Positions 46,532-59,000 of a DNA stretch of 64,000 bases are shown here, in pieces. A program made the position numbers and the translations under genes. Source of the stretch: Annulohypoxylon bovei var. microspora (taxonomy: Eukaryota; Ascomycota; Sordariomycetes; Xylariales; Hypoxylaceae); assembly GCA_022836615.1 (NCBI GenBank), contig MU405238.1:1-64000 (forward strand), read 5' to 3'. Positions within the stretch are counted from its first letter, which is position 1; each line of letters starts with the position of its first letter. The notes under the pieces were generated by a model. That model saw only the letters and a list, made by a program, of their open reading frames with translations, was not told the DNA's origin and did not search any database.

Positions 46532-47405
46532 AGAGATTTGCTATTTCAATAGTATTGCATTCAATAGTACCCCTCTTTTTTGGAGGGGGCAATTTTGATT
46601 GGTCGAAAACCTTATCGATAAGCCATACAACCACCAAAACACGATACAAGGAGGTCTCAACGTTCCAACTCAAATAACTTTCCTTTCAAGGCAGTTGACA
46701 TGGTACGATTTGGATATTTAAAGGGACTCAATCTAGCGATTCTAAAAATTCAGGTTTCAACAGGTTGCACCCGATGATTCGGCGTCAATAAGCTGATGAA
46801 TTCCGGCTCCCGATGTTGCTACTCCGGGCCGGTCGCACGCGATACCCCCGAAACGCTCCGATACCTTACAGTCTATGGTATAACTCCGCCAATAATTGCT
46901 TATACAAACTGCAACCTGGTTAGATCAATTGGAATTTGAAATGGCTCTCATTTGAACCTAATTATCGTAGATTCGACTGGTTATTGGGAAAGTTATTTAG
47001 GTGTAAACATAGGATCTTAGACTACAGAGACCGGTACAACGGATTGCATACAAATTTGTATATGTGCTGAAGTACCCTCAACCCTGGTCCGTGCTTATCG
47101 ATAAGGATTTTAACCAATCAAAGAAGCCGGCTCCGTTCCAGTGTGCGTCCGAGCCTCCTAATTGTACTGAATATCGTCTATGTGTAATAGACGTTATTCT
47201 GTACTAGTAAGGGTAAACTCGTGTGTAAATTGTTGATTAATCTAGGTTTCATAACTAGCTAGATTTACATGCGATCTGAGGTTATCTCAGCAGCCAACGC
47301 TTGCCACCGCAGGTGGTCCAAGCGTTGCTGCGGAAACCCTCAGATCGGGGATCCACACCAGCAGGAATACTATTAAATGCAATACTATTGAAATAGCAAA
47401 TCTCT
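46532..47405. mobile_element. Non-autonomous inverted-repeat element, 874 bp (holds R2)
   Basis: Outer terminal inverted repeats of about 39 bp (AGAGATTTGCTATTTCAATA.. at 46532-46570 against the complement of 47367-47405, few mismatches). A nested inverted pair GATTGGT..CCTTATCGATAAG lies at 46597-46623 and 47093-47119. AATTTA flanks both ends (46526-46531, 47406-47411) and may be a 6-bp target-site duplication. There is no transposase or long open frame. The right third, read on the minus strand, is the unmutated version of R2 seen at 22590 and 40620. Probably a non-autonomous DNA transposon; the superfamily cannot be assigned. Confidence 0.8.
47290..47331 (-). repeat. GC-rich perfect hairpin inside R2
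   Basis: On the minus strand: GCAGC, AACGCTTG, GA, CCACC, TGC loop, GGTGG, CAAGCGTT, G, GCTGC. The arms pair completely apart from the short bulges. The same hairpin, with one arm partly mutated, is found at 22616-22646 and 40650-40680. Confidence 0.85.
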
Positions 47406-47411
47406 AATTTA

Positions 47412-47595
47412 ATACCTATTAATAAAAAATGTACTTAGATTTGTATGGGAGATATACTATAAGATTAAGTATCTACATTATTAAGCTATGATGGGTATAG
47501 AACGGGTGGATTATCGTGCCTTTAGACAATATTACCGTGCCTTTAGACAAACCGAGCCGCCCAACCCAGGATTATAGCCATATCATCATCACAGG
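47412..47595. other. Intergenic; 21-bp direct duplication
   Basis: The 3' flank of the glycoside hydrolase gene. It contains two adjacent 21-bp copies of ATTA(T/C)CGTGCCTTTAGACAA (47510-47530 and 47531-47551). Nothing else is recognised. Confidence 0.6.
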
Positions 47596-49009
47596 TTACT
47601 GCCAAGCTAGAGCCAATTTTGACGCCGCGTCTCCGGCCATCTTTACGTAGGCGTCGGGCTCCATATCGTCGTCGATACCCAGAAATCTTTGGTTCGTTGG
47701 CAGCTCTCTGTTCCTCAGCAGAGGCAGTATCGCGGTCCCCTCGTTCACTTCGTCGAACATGGCGCCGAATATAAAGCTAGGCTTCAGGTTAGTCGCGCCG
47801 TCTAGTTGCTTTTGATAGAACGTCCCGTTCCATCTTGGAAAGTGGTCGAACGTCTCGCTCGGGTTCGCGTTGCTGCTGGAGCCTCCGGGCCACGCGACGA
47901 TGCTGCTCTCTATTCCCAGGTCGTGCAGCGCGTCGGCATCCTCGACGGCCTGCCGTCCGTCGTGGAAGCTGTCGTAGCCGTTGATGTCGTAGGCGCCGAC
48001 GGTCCAGGGCTGTATCATGTCCGCGAGCTGATAGACCGGGCCGTAGCCGCCCGGCTGGTTCGCCGCCAGCTCCGCGTGCCATGCCTGCTGCACGCCTAGG
48101 ATCACGTACCACCCGGCATTCTTGAGCGCGGTGACTATCGCGATCCCGTCGTCGACGGAGACCTCGGTGACGATGCCGAACCCCCATATCTCGAGCACGG
48201 GTTTCTCGTTGTGGTGCATGTATGCCGGGGACGATATTATAGAGCTCAGAGCCGCGAGGTCCGCGAGGTAGGTGCTCGTTACGTTCGTCGAGCCTGTGGC
48301 GGCGCCGTTGAGGTCATATTCTATCACGAACCCTCTTCCGTATTTCTCTGCCGCCGTTTTCGTATAGTTGAGAATCTATCCCAAGATTAGAGCGCGATCC
48401 AATTATCGATGAGATACGAGACAGACGTTGACCCATCCTCCGTTGGCCTCGTTGATATAGCCGTAGAAACGCTGCATGAAAGCGCCGCTGATGCCGTTGT
48501 CTGCCATGGTCTTGAAATGCAGATCTACTACGCCTTCGCAGTCGTTGGTATAAAATTGGGCGGCTCCGCCATCTGGGAGCGTAAATGGGGTGTCGAAGAG
48601 GCACTCGGACGGGTAGCCTGTTATATTGGGTATCATATCGACGCCAACTGCAAATTGGTCAGGACAACATTTCTAAACCAACCCCAGCTTCTCACACTCA
48701 CCGTGCCCAACTTCTGGTGAAGGAGTGTCTCTGGGAATCAATAATTAGTCTCGTTAATAGTATCTACCTAGGTAAGTAGCTACCTGGGTAGAGATAATAT
48801 GGGTGGATGATATCTAACGTTGTCCAATGCGAATTTCCATCGTCCTCCAACGGCTTGCGGAACCACGCTTGATATCCCACGAAGAGCTTCCCGTTCAATG
48901 TAGATCTATCAATACTTGAGATTTGGCGCTCGGTATATTGGGTCGACGCAGCGCATGATCCGAGACCAATGAAAGCGCAAACCACCACACCACGCAATAG
49001 AGACGCCAT
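47596..49009 (-). CDS. Secreted GH71/GH99-like glycoside hydrolase
   Basis: Four exons, deduced by eye: 48819-49009, 48702-48730, 48427-48647 and 47596-48375, giving about 406 residues. The introns show GT..AG ends, ACTAAT- or CTAAT-like branch points and consistent phases (donors GTTAGA, GTGAGT, GTCTGT); the third donor could instead be a GTATCT nine bases downstream. The N-terminus (MASLLRGVVVCAFIGLGSCA) looks like a signal peptide. Then come GYQAWF (about residues 45-50), HWTTDTPSPE across the first splice, a DM-PNITGYPSE segment, FMQRFYGY, and FDEVNEGTAI (about 354-363), where this family has its acidic signature. The family comprises secreted endo-acting or arabinosidase/xylosidase-annotated hydrolases; the substrate cannot be told from sequence. 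Length is usual and no break is seen. It is the gene nearest the repeat block and is not evidently part of the siderophore cluster. Confidence 0.82.
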
Positions 49010-49857
49010 CGAAGACTTTTTGCTGTAGGAGACTCGATTTTAATAGTAAATACCTACCAGGTACCTAGATAGGTATGCAATGAATATGGCAAGACACGTT
49101 CATATTTATACCAGTTCTAAAACCAGGATACGTGACTAAGCTTATAATTATTATAATTATTAATACATACCAGGTATCTTGCTGACGCCTTCATGTGGAG
49201 GTCATGTCAACAATCGACCGGATTCCATGTCCGTGTTTGAAGCAATAAAATCAGCTTACTTCGCAATTATTTAATTTCATCTGCCCGTGTCAGCTCTGTT
49301 ACTCATCCCTCATTCTTTCTTTCGCCTCGGACCTGTTTCGTTAACTAGGACCTATCACGCGTCCTTACATGTGCAGCCTTAACCTAGGTCTCGAAGTAGA
49401 AGTCGTAATATCATCGTTAATGTTTAGGTACTCACGAGTAATAAGCCTGAGAAGATTTCAAAGATTTACACTATGCGTGTCTACGCGTCGACCAAGGTAT
49501 CGACAACGCCACTAGACTACCTAGGTAGGTACCTAGGTAAGCACACTTCAGTAGAAATGACTAGATTAGCCCGTTGTGAACCAAATACATATTTTATTAC
49601 TATAGGCCAAATGGCAATTGTCTGCCTAGGCACCTACCTACCAATCTCTTAACTTTTTTACCGCGATGCTTAAATGCTACCCGGGGCGAGAGTTGCCTTG
49701 TTGTGTCGATACCGAATATATCGCGCTCGCCTCTTTTCGTTGCCTCTCGGTATCTTTCCGGCGGCCTCTATGGAAGATATTATGCATGTCTAAGTGTTAT
49801 GTATTGCAATTCGCCGTAGATGATGTTCGTTCGAGCAAGATGCTAGTCGAGGAGTGT
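49010..49857. other. Intergenic between GH gene promoter and sidA 3' end
   Basis: Holds the upstream region of the minus-strand hydrolase and the 3' flank of sidA. It is dotted with ACCTAGGT/TACCTAGG palindromes (for example 49055-49075, 49518-49542, 49624-49642) and an AT stretch at 49140-49172. No gene or RNA is recognised. Confidence 0.6.
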
Positions 49858-51635
49858 TCATGCTTTCCCGTTGCGGACCCCCTCGCCGAATATCGAGTTG
49901 ACGATCTCCCCGGAGCGGGTGGCCAATACCGACAGCAAGGTGTCGCTCAGCTAGGACGCAAAGTTAGCGGTAGGTACTTAGGTAGGGATCAGGACAGTTC
50001 GCGAGTGAGCCTACCCCGTGCGTTCCCTCGCAGCATCCTTGAAGCCAGATACCAGAACCTGACGATACTTTACCGGGGGCGAATTGGACGCTATAATCGC
50101 GCGAGACTCGCAGCGCGTGATCTTTGATCCTCGCCTCGGAGAATTTCGACGCGAAACCGTTGCTCGCCGGAGCGCCGTTAGACTCGTAGGTCTTAGGCAG
50201 GAGGTCGGCCACGTCTTCCATCATGGTGAGGTGAGACTGCCGCTGGTAGCCGGTTGCTGCGATGACGAGGTCTACGTCTAGGACCTCTTCCTCGCCTGCG
50301 CCGTTTTGGACGCCGTTCTCGCCCGAGCTGTAGTCGTGGGGCTTCCTCAGACCCAGAGGGCGGACGGTGAGTCGCAGCTGGTCCGACTTCGAGTCGAGGC
50401 CGACTACGTCCGTGGAATTTAGGATGCGATGCGGCCACTCCCTCTCGTCGCTCCCGATCTCGCGTCGCTGGTCGTACATCCGTTCGTAGAGGCGCTCGAT
50501 AAGTTCTAGTCGTACCACTCCGTAGTTGGTGCTCCGCGCACCTTCTAGCAGAGAAAATCTATTCTCCGTAGATCTCTGATATAGCGAGTCGACGAACGAC
50601 GGGTTGAAGATTGAATTGACGCTGCCACGGATTAATATCTAGGGGAGAGGGAGAGGCCCGGCCCGACCCGAGCATAGGGAGGGGGTATTCGGGGTATTCG
50701 GGGTATTCGGTAGACAGGTAGACTTACAACGGCGAATCGTCGCTGGGCTTTAAGAACTCGGAGCGCATGATCAGCGACGTCCGAGAGTTCGGGTAGAGCG
50801 TCTGGACGTTGTTGAAGATCTCGGCCGCGCTCTGGCCTGCGCCGACCACGGCTACGCGGTAGGGGTAGTCTCGCTTGCTGAGGATCTGCGGCACGAGGTG
50901 AGAGTACTGGGAGGAGTGGATGACTCGGGGGTGGTTCGAGGGGAGGCACTTCGGGATCGAGGCCTGTCCTCCGATGGCCAGCAGGACGTTCTTGGCCGTG
51001 TAGCTCGTCGTGGCCCCCGTCTTGACGTTCTTCGACGTGACGGTGAAGGTGGAGACCGACCCCGCGGATTCCGACGCCTTGTTGGGAGAGACGGAGACGA
51101 CTTCCGTGTTGTATTGGACGACGTCGCCGAAGAAGCTCGCGCACCATCGGAGGTAGTCCTCGTACTCGACCCTCGCCGGCAGGAACGTGTTTAGGTTGGT
51201 GAACTCGACGAGCCGGCCGTTCTTGTGCAGGTAGTTGAGGAACGTGAATTGCGAGGTGGGATCCCTCAGGCTTGCCATGTCTTTGATGAAGGATATCTGC
51301 ATCTTCGCGCCGGGGAGGAGCATCCCGGCGTGCCACGCGAACTGCGGCTGCTTCTCCAGGAAGACCACCTTCGGCGAGGACGCGCCTCCCGCCCTCGAGA
51401 GGTCTCCGCGGTCGATGGTGTCGTGCAGGGCGACCGCGATCGCGAGGCTGGCGGGCCCGAATCCGACGCAGACTAGGTCGTGCACGCCCTCGGGCGCCGC
51501 CTTTCTCAGGTGCGACTGGTTGTTCGAGACGCCGTTGGTCGGCTGGGCGCTCGGGTCGGCGTGGGAGCCGGCGTGCGAGAACCCGTTGCTGATGGGTCCG
51601 TCATCGTGGCCGTCTAATAGACTGTGCGGCGCCAT
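49858..51635 (-). CDS. sidA: L-ornithine N5-monooxygenase (siderophore biosynthesis)
   Basis: SidA makes N5-hydroxy-L-ornithine from ornithine with NADPH, FAD and O2, the first committed step of hydroxamate siderophores. Three exons: 50728-51635, 50015-50621 and 49858-49950, giving about 535 residues, normal for the family. Splicing at GTAAGT rebuilds DDSPFVNSIFNP; a 64-bp intron with a GCTAAC branch joins GTHG to LSDTLLSV, the conserved C-terminus. Visible are the FAD motif GFGPASLA (58-65), KMQISFIKDM (111-120), the NADPH motif GAGQSAAE (265-272), and AATGYQ (about 424-429). The first 40 residues are variable and Ser/Asn-rich, as is usual. It is divergent from the NRPS at 56086, like the sid1-sid2 and OMO1-SSM1 pairs known in fungi. 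GATA motifs upstream suggest iron repression. No defect is seen. Confidence 0.93.
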
Positions 51636-51680
51636 GGCGGTAGCTTGCTAGATAACCCCGCCGCTTATACCCGGCAAGGC

Positions 51681-51688
51681 GAGATAAG
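51681..51688 (+). promoter_or_regulatory. GATA motif near the sidA start
   Basis: GAGATAAG lies about 45 bp upstream of the sidA start codon. It is a plain GATA core, not the full nine-base consensus, and such cores occur often by chance. Confidence 0.35.
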
Positions 51689-52041
51689 CAATTAGGGTGG
51701 CGGGTGACGGGTGACGTAGTGGAACGCGACGTTCGCAGGAGCTGGCTTGTACCGAAGTAGAAGCGCAAGGATGTTTCCCGATTCTTGGAGCACGTTGCTC
51801 GGTAGCGAGAGGCGGGCAGCTGAGCGACGAGACGTGCGGGTATTGCGCAGAGGGGGCTTCGCTCGCCGGCGAGGATGACGGTAACGGTAAGATGGGAGTT
51901 AGGTACCTTAGTCTTAGGGGACGGCCAGAGGGGGTGAGATGGTGGGATGGATGTCTTCCTCGGTACGGATGATGAAGGGCGGCAGAGCGTTATTAAAATA
52001 ATCACGACGGGGTTATGTAAAGGTAGCAGCAGGTACTAAAA

Positions 52042-52049
52042 TATTTATA
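52042..52049 (-). promoter_or_regulatory. Candidate TATA box for sidA
   Basis: TATAAATA on the minus strand, about 400 bp upstream of the sidA start codon. If used, the 5' leader is long. The only clear TATA-like word in that stretch. Confidence 0.35.
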
Positions 52050-52725
52050 GGGCGGGTCTTGCCTTGCGAGTCCCTATTCGGATCTTGGAAAACTTCGGCG
52101 GCCAGGGTTCGGGATGGCGCAAGTGGTATGGCATGACACACCGTGCATATCGGACGGTCGAATAGGCGTGCCATAGCACGAGCGAGAGAGAGGAAGGAGA
52201 GGCGTGTCCTACAGTCACGACCGTGTGGAGCCTCGACTACCTACCTAGGCTAGTACCAGCTGGGTAGGTACCGAAGACTTCGTAAAGGAGGTCGTACATG
52301 TATACGGGAGCGACGCAGATCGACAGCTGCCTCGGGTTCGAGAGGCGGGATACGTGCTCGGGCGGGCGACGACTCGACGCTGGATACTGGCGGGCTGCGT
52401 ATATTTGGATTTAGAGGGCTAGGTCTGATGGAATCGTCCGAAGAGGATACCTAAATTCGAAACGACCAGCGCTCCCTGTCCTCGCCGGTCTCACTTCTAG
52501 CCTAGATTAGCCGGCTTCGACGCGCTAGCGTTGGCAGTTTCTAAGATCAGCTTAGGCCTCGCGGGCTGCTCCTACGTAACACGACCTTAAGCTCGTACTC
52601 ATGTGTAATAGGGTGTGCGGAATATGGATTTAGCTGGTCGGCCTTCCGACCCTAACAAGGGCTGAGGGGAGAGGGGCCCCGTGGCCGCAGAGGCATTAAC
52701 CTGGCGACATCGGCGTTATCTTCGG

Positions 52726-52734
52726 ATCAGATAA
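52726..52734 (+). promoter_or_regulatory. Candidate SreA-type GATA repressor site 1
   Basis: ATCAGATAA, an exact match to ATCWGATAA, the consensus described for the iron-responsive siderophore repressor SreA. An opposing TTATCT lies about 12 bp to its left (52716-52721), so GATA cores face each other. It is about 1.1 kb upstream of sidA. Confidence 0.6.
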
Positions 52735-53065
52735 GATTCTCGTGCATGAGTGCTAGGCAGGTAGAATGCCGATGACGGCCAGATCTGTGTCCGGGTCCTT
52801 CGTCCCCCATCTTTCTCGGCCTTGGGATTCCCCACAGCCTGGAACTCGAGCTGCGCTTTATGTAGTTCGTCTTAAGCGCCAAGCGAAGCAAACAAGCATG
52901 CGGTGAAGATTGTTTGCGTCGCTACAGCGCCGACCCGGCGGGGGACGTCTTCGACGAGCGTGCGGTTATGCCTCGCGGGCTTTCGAGATCTCTGGACCTT
53001 CCCCGAGTCACGTACGTGCATATATATCCTTCTCCGGGAGGAGCGTCTCGGTACTATGTAGGGAC

Positions 53066-53092
53066 GATGGAAACGATGGAAACGATGGAAAC
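53066..53092. repeat. 9-bp tandem repeat, three copies
   Basis: Three exact GATGGAAAC units. Non-coding context; a short microsatellite. Confidence 0.85.
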
Positions 53093-53858
53093 GAGATTCC
53101 GAAGCCTCGGGTGGCGCCTACTTAGCTTCTCGAGGCCGTCCTCTCGTGCTACGCTATTTGAGCGCGTACATAGCAGCTCTTTCAGGTTTTGAGAAGGGTT
53201 TAATATCCCACCGACTACTCCCATCGTTGCATTCGCGATGGAACTTCTTTTCGTAGTAAGACCGATACCCTTGTCATTTAGTCACGACGGCAAACCTGGT
53301 CAGCTAAATCTCTTCACTCTAGTTCCCGGGCAAGCTAAGGTGCGGATCAACTACCTAGAGCAGTAACTAGAATGGCTAACTGGGCTAATTACCTAGGTGC
53401 TAAAGGTACTAAAGGTGTCAAACGAAAAATAGCACCATCGTTCTTAGACCGTTCGAGTCTTCGACGGTATATGTTAGTTGTCTGTCACCGGCAATTCAGC
53501 ATGCTCCGAATATTGCGAACCAACCTCCTACGTCTCGGCGGTGACCGTAACGGCATCGGCAAGAGGGTAGAGGTCTAGCTTGAGATCGGCATGAACATAC
53601 GTTCCGTTCATGGCACGCGAACGGTGGATACGGATCGGAGAATATTGAAGGGATTGGAAGAGAAAAAAAGAGAAAAAAGAGGAAAAATTTTCCTCTCTTG
53701 CATTGTTAGGTACGTGGGGAAAGTACGTTAAATGAGAGAGGCCAAGGAGTGGATAGTACGCTAGTCTGTTCGTTTTCACTGCGAATCGGTTTCCACAATG
53801 GCTCGACTGGAGGTACATATGCGGTAGTAATTGACCCGCGGAGGCAATGTATCTGATG

Positions 53859-53867
53859 ATCTGATAA
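53859..53867 (+). promoter_or_regulatory. Candidate SreA-type GATA repressor site 2
   Basis: ATCTGATAA, a second exact match to ATCWGATAA, roughly midway between the divergent start codons of sidA (51635) and the NRPS (56086). It sits in a small palindrome, GATCTGATAAGATC. Confidence 0.6.
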
Positions 53868-54335
53868 GATCATGTCAAGATCTCAGCCTGGAAGATGCGT
53901 CTTGGCACTGCCGGGGCCCTGGACGAGCACCGGAGCTAGGGGTGGTAGTGCACAATGTGTTGGACAGAAAAGGAATGGATTCCGAAGCAATCGACTCGAG
54001 CTATTATACATAGCAAAATACTTCGCATCCAGCGCGGGAAGATTCGTAAGGGAAATTTGAAATTTGAATGGAAAAAGAGAAAGAAAAAAAAAGGAAGGAG
54101 AATGCCGAAAACGAATACTATGTGATAAGTACCTAGGTAAGTACCGGTAGGTAGGTATAAGTGTTAGCTTGAGTTCTATGGATACCGTGGACCTACCAAC
54201 TGTACCTATCCATGGATACAACAACCATTTGGAAGTTTGCTGTTTAGCGAGCGTTTCTTTACATTTACGTTCATGACTTACGTTTATGTTCTCCCATTTT
54301 TCTTGGCTCTTGAGGATGCAAATACTACTTACTTC

Positions 54336-54365
54336 GGTACCTACCTACCTACATACCTACCTACA
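54336..54365. repeat. CCTA tetranucleotide microsatellite
   Basis: TACCTACCTACCTACATACC-type run, the most regular example of the ACCT words scattered over 48.7-55.8 kb. Related CATA/CCTA words lie at 54531-54592 and around 55020-55100. Confidence 0.75.
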
Positions 54366-55915
54366 TTATTAACACATCCAATACTTGTATACTCTAGATT
54401 TCTATTGTGTCAACAACTCAGCGAGAAGTTAGAGTAAGCACATGGCGAATACTTACATCACACCTAGAAATATGATAACTTCGTACCCATAAACAGCCTT
54501 TTATCTTCCCGTGGCTTGGATGTAACAGGATGGCATGCATACATACATAGTCATACATACCTGCCTACATACTTACCTGTAGGTACCAAGGTAATTTCGC
54601 TAGAAAAATTCGTCGAGTTCCACTGTTCCATTCCGCCGGGTATCGACCATCGTGAATACAGAATTGCATCCGCACCTTGGTAAGTATAGCTGACATTAAA
54701 TATGTGTACATATTCGATAAACTAGCTTTTTCTATATTCGTTCTTGTTTCTCTAAGTGCCTAGCCTATGACAGTTAGATATTGGACATCAGCAAATCGAC
54801 TAGGTAAGGATGATATTGATATTGACCTACCTACCTAGACATCGCTCAAGTCGCCATCGCCTCTCTCAACAAAACTTACACCCTCTGCCCCCTGTTCCTA
54901 CCTAGGTCTTTATGGGATAGCATTAATTGGATTCGGACTTGTGGAGTACCTACTCCCTTCAATGTTTTGAATGTTATACCTACTACTACCTACATATGTA
55001 CCTACTACATAGGCAATTGGAATGTACCTATTTGATGTAGGTAGGTAGATACAGTACTTACCTTTGTAAGTATGTATATATGTGTGTGTATGTAGGTACG
55101 TATGCAATTATCTAGTAGATGGCGCTAGCATGTGATGATGTAAGATTGTACGTTACACGTACCCGGTATCATGTATTGTACTTCGTCCGTTCCCTTAGCG
55201 TTTCTCTTAGTCAATCACCTAAGCAAGAAAGTAAACGTAATAGAATCCTGACGCCTGACGCCAACCAAGAGTTGAAAAAAAAAGCCTCATGAAGGAAAAA
55301 GCGACTGGTCAACCCACCTTTCCTCTGATACCTCTTCAAGCTTCGCACCGGATCGTGACGAGCTCTTCTCGATTTGGTATTCTTCCAGTTTAATTAACCT
55401 GGTTACGGTTATCTTTGACGTACCTTTGTACTGTGGCTTAAACGATCTGGGCTCGCAGAAAGCGTCTTTCAAGCCTTGGGACCTCGAGCTTCCCGGGCGA
55501 TTGCGAGATTGACCTAGGTACCTCCTTGACGCCTGATCACCTAGCTGCCGTGCCGTTCCTGCCGCGCGGGGGGGGAAAGCCACAGAAGCCACTTGACGGC
55601 CCGTTCTCCCTGTCAGCCCTGTGCCACCCGACCTTAAATAGCCCTGTGGGCCAAGGCCGAAGGCGCTACGTACCTGCCTAAGTACCTGAGAGTGTAAGTT
55701 CAGACTCGACGCACGCCTCGTCGCGGATCGCTCTACCTACCTAGTACGTACCTAGGTCTTGAGATCGAGAGAAGAATGCAGCCGTCGTTGCTGCCTGGTT
55801 ACCTAAGGCTAATGCTGATTAGAGTTGACGGCAATTATCTGTTGTCTGATGATCCTCAATGTACCTAAAAACTATCATAGTGATAGGTAGTCGATGCTGA
55901 GCAACGACGTCGTCA

Positions 55916-55923
55916 TATAAAAG
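55916..55923 (+). promoter_or_regulatory. Candidate TATA box for the siderophore NRPS
   Basis: TATAAAAG, 163 bp upstream of the NRPS start codon. A GATA core in reverse (TTATCT, 55932-55937) lies just downstream of it. Confidence 0.5.
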
Positions 55924-56085
55924 ATATCAGGTTATCTCCCAAGTCATAACCCTATTACACGTTCATCCGCGGACCTCGTGTCATGATATGACATGCTTGC
56001 GCGCGAGCAGGAATATAGATCTTTACCTAATCCCATTGCCTTTTCTCTCTGACGCTCTTGTGAATGACTTCGTCCGCGCCTCCCG

Positions 56086-59000
56086 ATGGAGCTAGCAGAG
56101 GACTCGAGGGGATTGTCAATCCTCAACCCTTCGCCTAGTCTTGTCAGGGGACCGACGCTCTTGCATGATCTGGTGGCGCTTTCGGGCGACGACGATGTGC
56201 CGGCGGTAGATTATCGCTCAGGTGCTGGCGACAGGTCCCGTCTCTCTTACCCTGAGCTGCATTCTGACGCGGCGGCGTTGGCCGCACGGATCTCCGACGT
56301 CCTGTACTCTTCGGCTCCGACGGACCCCCGGGAAAGTCTCGTCGTTCCGATATTTATGCCGCAGTCGCCGGCTCTATATGTCGGGCTCCTCGCGATCTTG
56401 AAGGCCGGCGCCGCGTTCTGTCCTCTGAGCCTCGACGCCCCGAGGGACCGCCTCAGATTCATATTAAGGGATGTCGGAGCTAAGATCGTCCTAACCGACT
56501 CCGAGCACATTTCTAAACTCCCGTTAGACGGGGACGCGTATACGATCTTGTCGATCGATCAGCCGTTAGAGAATCTGGATCTGGGACATGAGAAAGGCCG
56601 TCCGACCCCTTGCAGAGTACCGGAGGCCGAAGACCTGGCATACGTCATGTATACGTCTGGCTCGACAGGTTTGCCCAAAGGCGTTGGTATATCTCATCTC
56701 TCCGCGACGCAGACCTTGCTCGCCCACGACCGTCATGTCCCGCCGTTCGCCCGTTTCCTTCAGTTCGCGGCGCCTACGTTCGACGTGTCCGTGTTCGAGA
56801 TCTTCTTTCCCCTATTACGTGGCCGCACCCTCGTATGTTGCGATCGTGCAGATATGCTAACAGACCTCCCGGGTATCCTGAGGGGTATGCAGATAGACGC
56901 GTGCGAGCTGACGCCCTCGGTTGCTGGCAGCCTGCTGAAGAGCAGAGACAACGCCCCTTGCTTGCGGCTGCTGCTGACTATCGGCGAGATGCTCACCGAA
57001 CCCGTCATTAAGGAATTTGGAGGCGACGAGAACCAGAGAAGCTTGCTCTGGGGGATGTACGGCCCTACCGAAGCGACTATCCACTGGTAAGTCTTTCTCG
57101 CTCATGACAGCCTCGGTTACATAGGTACTCATGCGTGAGAGCATAGCACGCTGCTGCCGGCGTTCCCGAAAACGTCCTCTAGAAATAACATCGGGATCCC
57201 CCTCGATACCGTGTCGGCTTTTATAATAGACGCCGATGCTGCCGAATTCCGGGTGCTCCCTCTCGGCCGTTCCGGAGAGCTTGCCGTCGGCGGATACCAG
57301 ATTGCTACAGGCTATGTCAACCGACCCGAGCAGACGTCGGCAGCTTTCGTCGATACGCGCTGGGGCCGGATCTATAAGACCGGCGACAAGGCGAGGATGC
57401 TACCAGATGGTACGATTGAGTGTCTCGGAAGGATAGGCGGCGGTCAGGTAAAGCTAAACGGGCAGAGGATCGAGCTGGGAGAGATCGAGCATGCTCTCCT
57501 ACGTGCACCCGGATGCCACGGTGCCTTCGCGGCTGTGATCGCCAATGTTTTGGTGGCCTTTGCGGCGGTCGAAGGCAGCTCGGAAGCTGCAGGGATGCGC
57601 GAGGCGATCATTTCCCAATGCAGGTCCTGGTTACCGGCGTTTATGATCCCGGCCGATGTTAAATTGATGAGGCATTTCCCCTTATTACCTTCAGGTAAGG
57701 TTGACAAGAAAACGTTGATCGAGCATTACGAGACGACGGCTTCTCGCAATCTAGATTTCGAGGAGGCGTGCGAGGATGACCTGGAACTTCGGCTCTGCGA
57801 GATTGCCGAAGCAGTTCTTGGGCAGCGTATTGCTCCGTCGACCCGTCTATCCTCCTTAGGATTGGATTCTTTATCGGCCATCGAATATGCGTCGATGATT
57901 CGAGCCGTTGGGACTGTCATTAGCCCCATCGATATTTTAGATGCGTCGACTGTTCGAGACCTGTCCCGCCTTGTCAGAGGCAGACGCGGTGCGACGAACT
58001 CGCTTACTTCCGATGAAGCTTCTCTGGGTTGGGATCAGCCAGAGCAGCATGTGGGTCTCCTAGCAGACGACAGCGTGATGCGGTTCCATCTAGATGATGT
58101 CGACCGTATAGAGGCGTGCAGCCCTCTCCAGGAAGCGATGGTGGCTGAAACCATGAAGGATGCGAGGCTGTACGTCAATCAGACGGAACTTCATTTTCCT
58201 AGCTATCTCGCTGTTGAGTCGATCAAGTCGTGGATCCTAACTTTAGCTCGGCGCAACGAAATTCTTCGCACCGGGTTCTCGCATCTAAACCACAAGCTCT
58301 ACCAAGTTATTTGGAAACGATTGAGGGAGGATCAGGTCAACGTTCTTGATCGTGCTCGCCCTTTCGAATGCGCCGAAGTCGATCATTTTCTCCGCTATCC
58401 GTTCAGGCTTGACATTATTCCCAGCTCGCTCGCAGCAAACCACCACACGGCTATCCTGACACTCCATCATTCGATATACGATGGCTGGACTACGGATCTA
58501 TTGATCGAAGATCTTTCGCTGCTGGCGCGCAACCAGCCATCGGTCGATCGGCCTCAGTTTAGACAGTTATCCCGCTATCTTGCTGCAGTGCCGGAGACCG
58601 AGACGATGGGCGCTAGAGAGTTTTGGGCCGAACATCTCCGCGGGTGCATTCCTCCAGCTCTACCTAACTTTAGAACTGCAGCCGTGCCAAAGCCTGAGAT
58701 TAGAACGGTATCTAGAGAGATCGGGATCAACCCTGCAGCGGTGAGGGACTTTGCTCTCGGGGCGTCTGTCGGCCCCCAGGTCGTGTTCCAAGCCTGCCTG
58801 ACGTGGCTGTGGGGGGCGGTTTGTGGCGTGGACGACACGACGATCGGTTCCGTAGCATCCGGCCGCGCTCTTCCGGTAGCTGGCATCGAGAAGATCATGG
58901 GACCTTGCATGACCACGCTCCCCTTGAGAATAATTCCTAGTAGATATACCACCATCGTCGAACTCTTACAGGGGATTCACGCGATTAACCGGGAGACGCT

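Larger units (their letters stand above)
51636..56085. other. 4.45-kb divergent intergenic region
   Basis: Separates sidA (minus) from the NRPS (plus). All open frames here are short, lack recognisable domains and are mostly built from low-complexity sequence, so no gene is called. It holds candidate TATA boxes for both genes, two ATCWGATAA motifs and other GATA cores, CCAAT pentamers (54378-54382; reverse at 55016-55020, possible CCAAT-binding-complex/HapX sites), and many ACCTAGGT, ACCTACCT and TACATACA words, densest at 54330-55110. A lineage-specific or non-coding gene cannot be excluded. Confidence 0.6.
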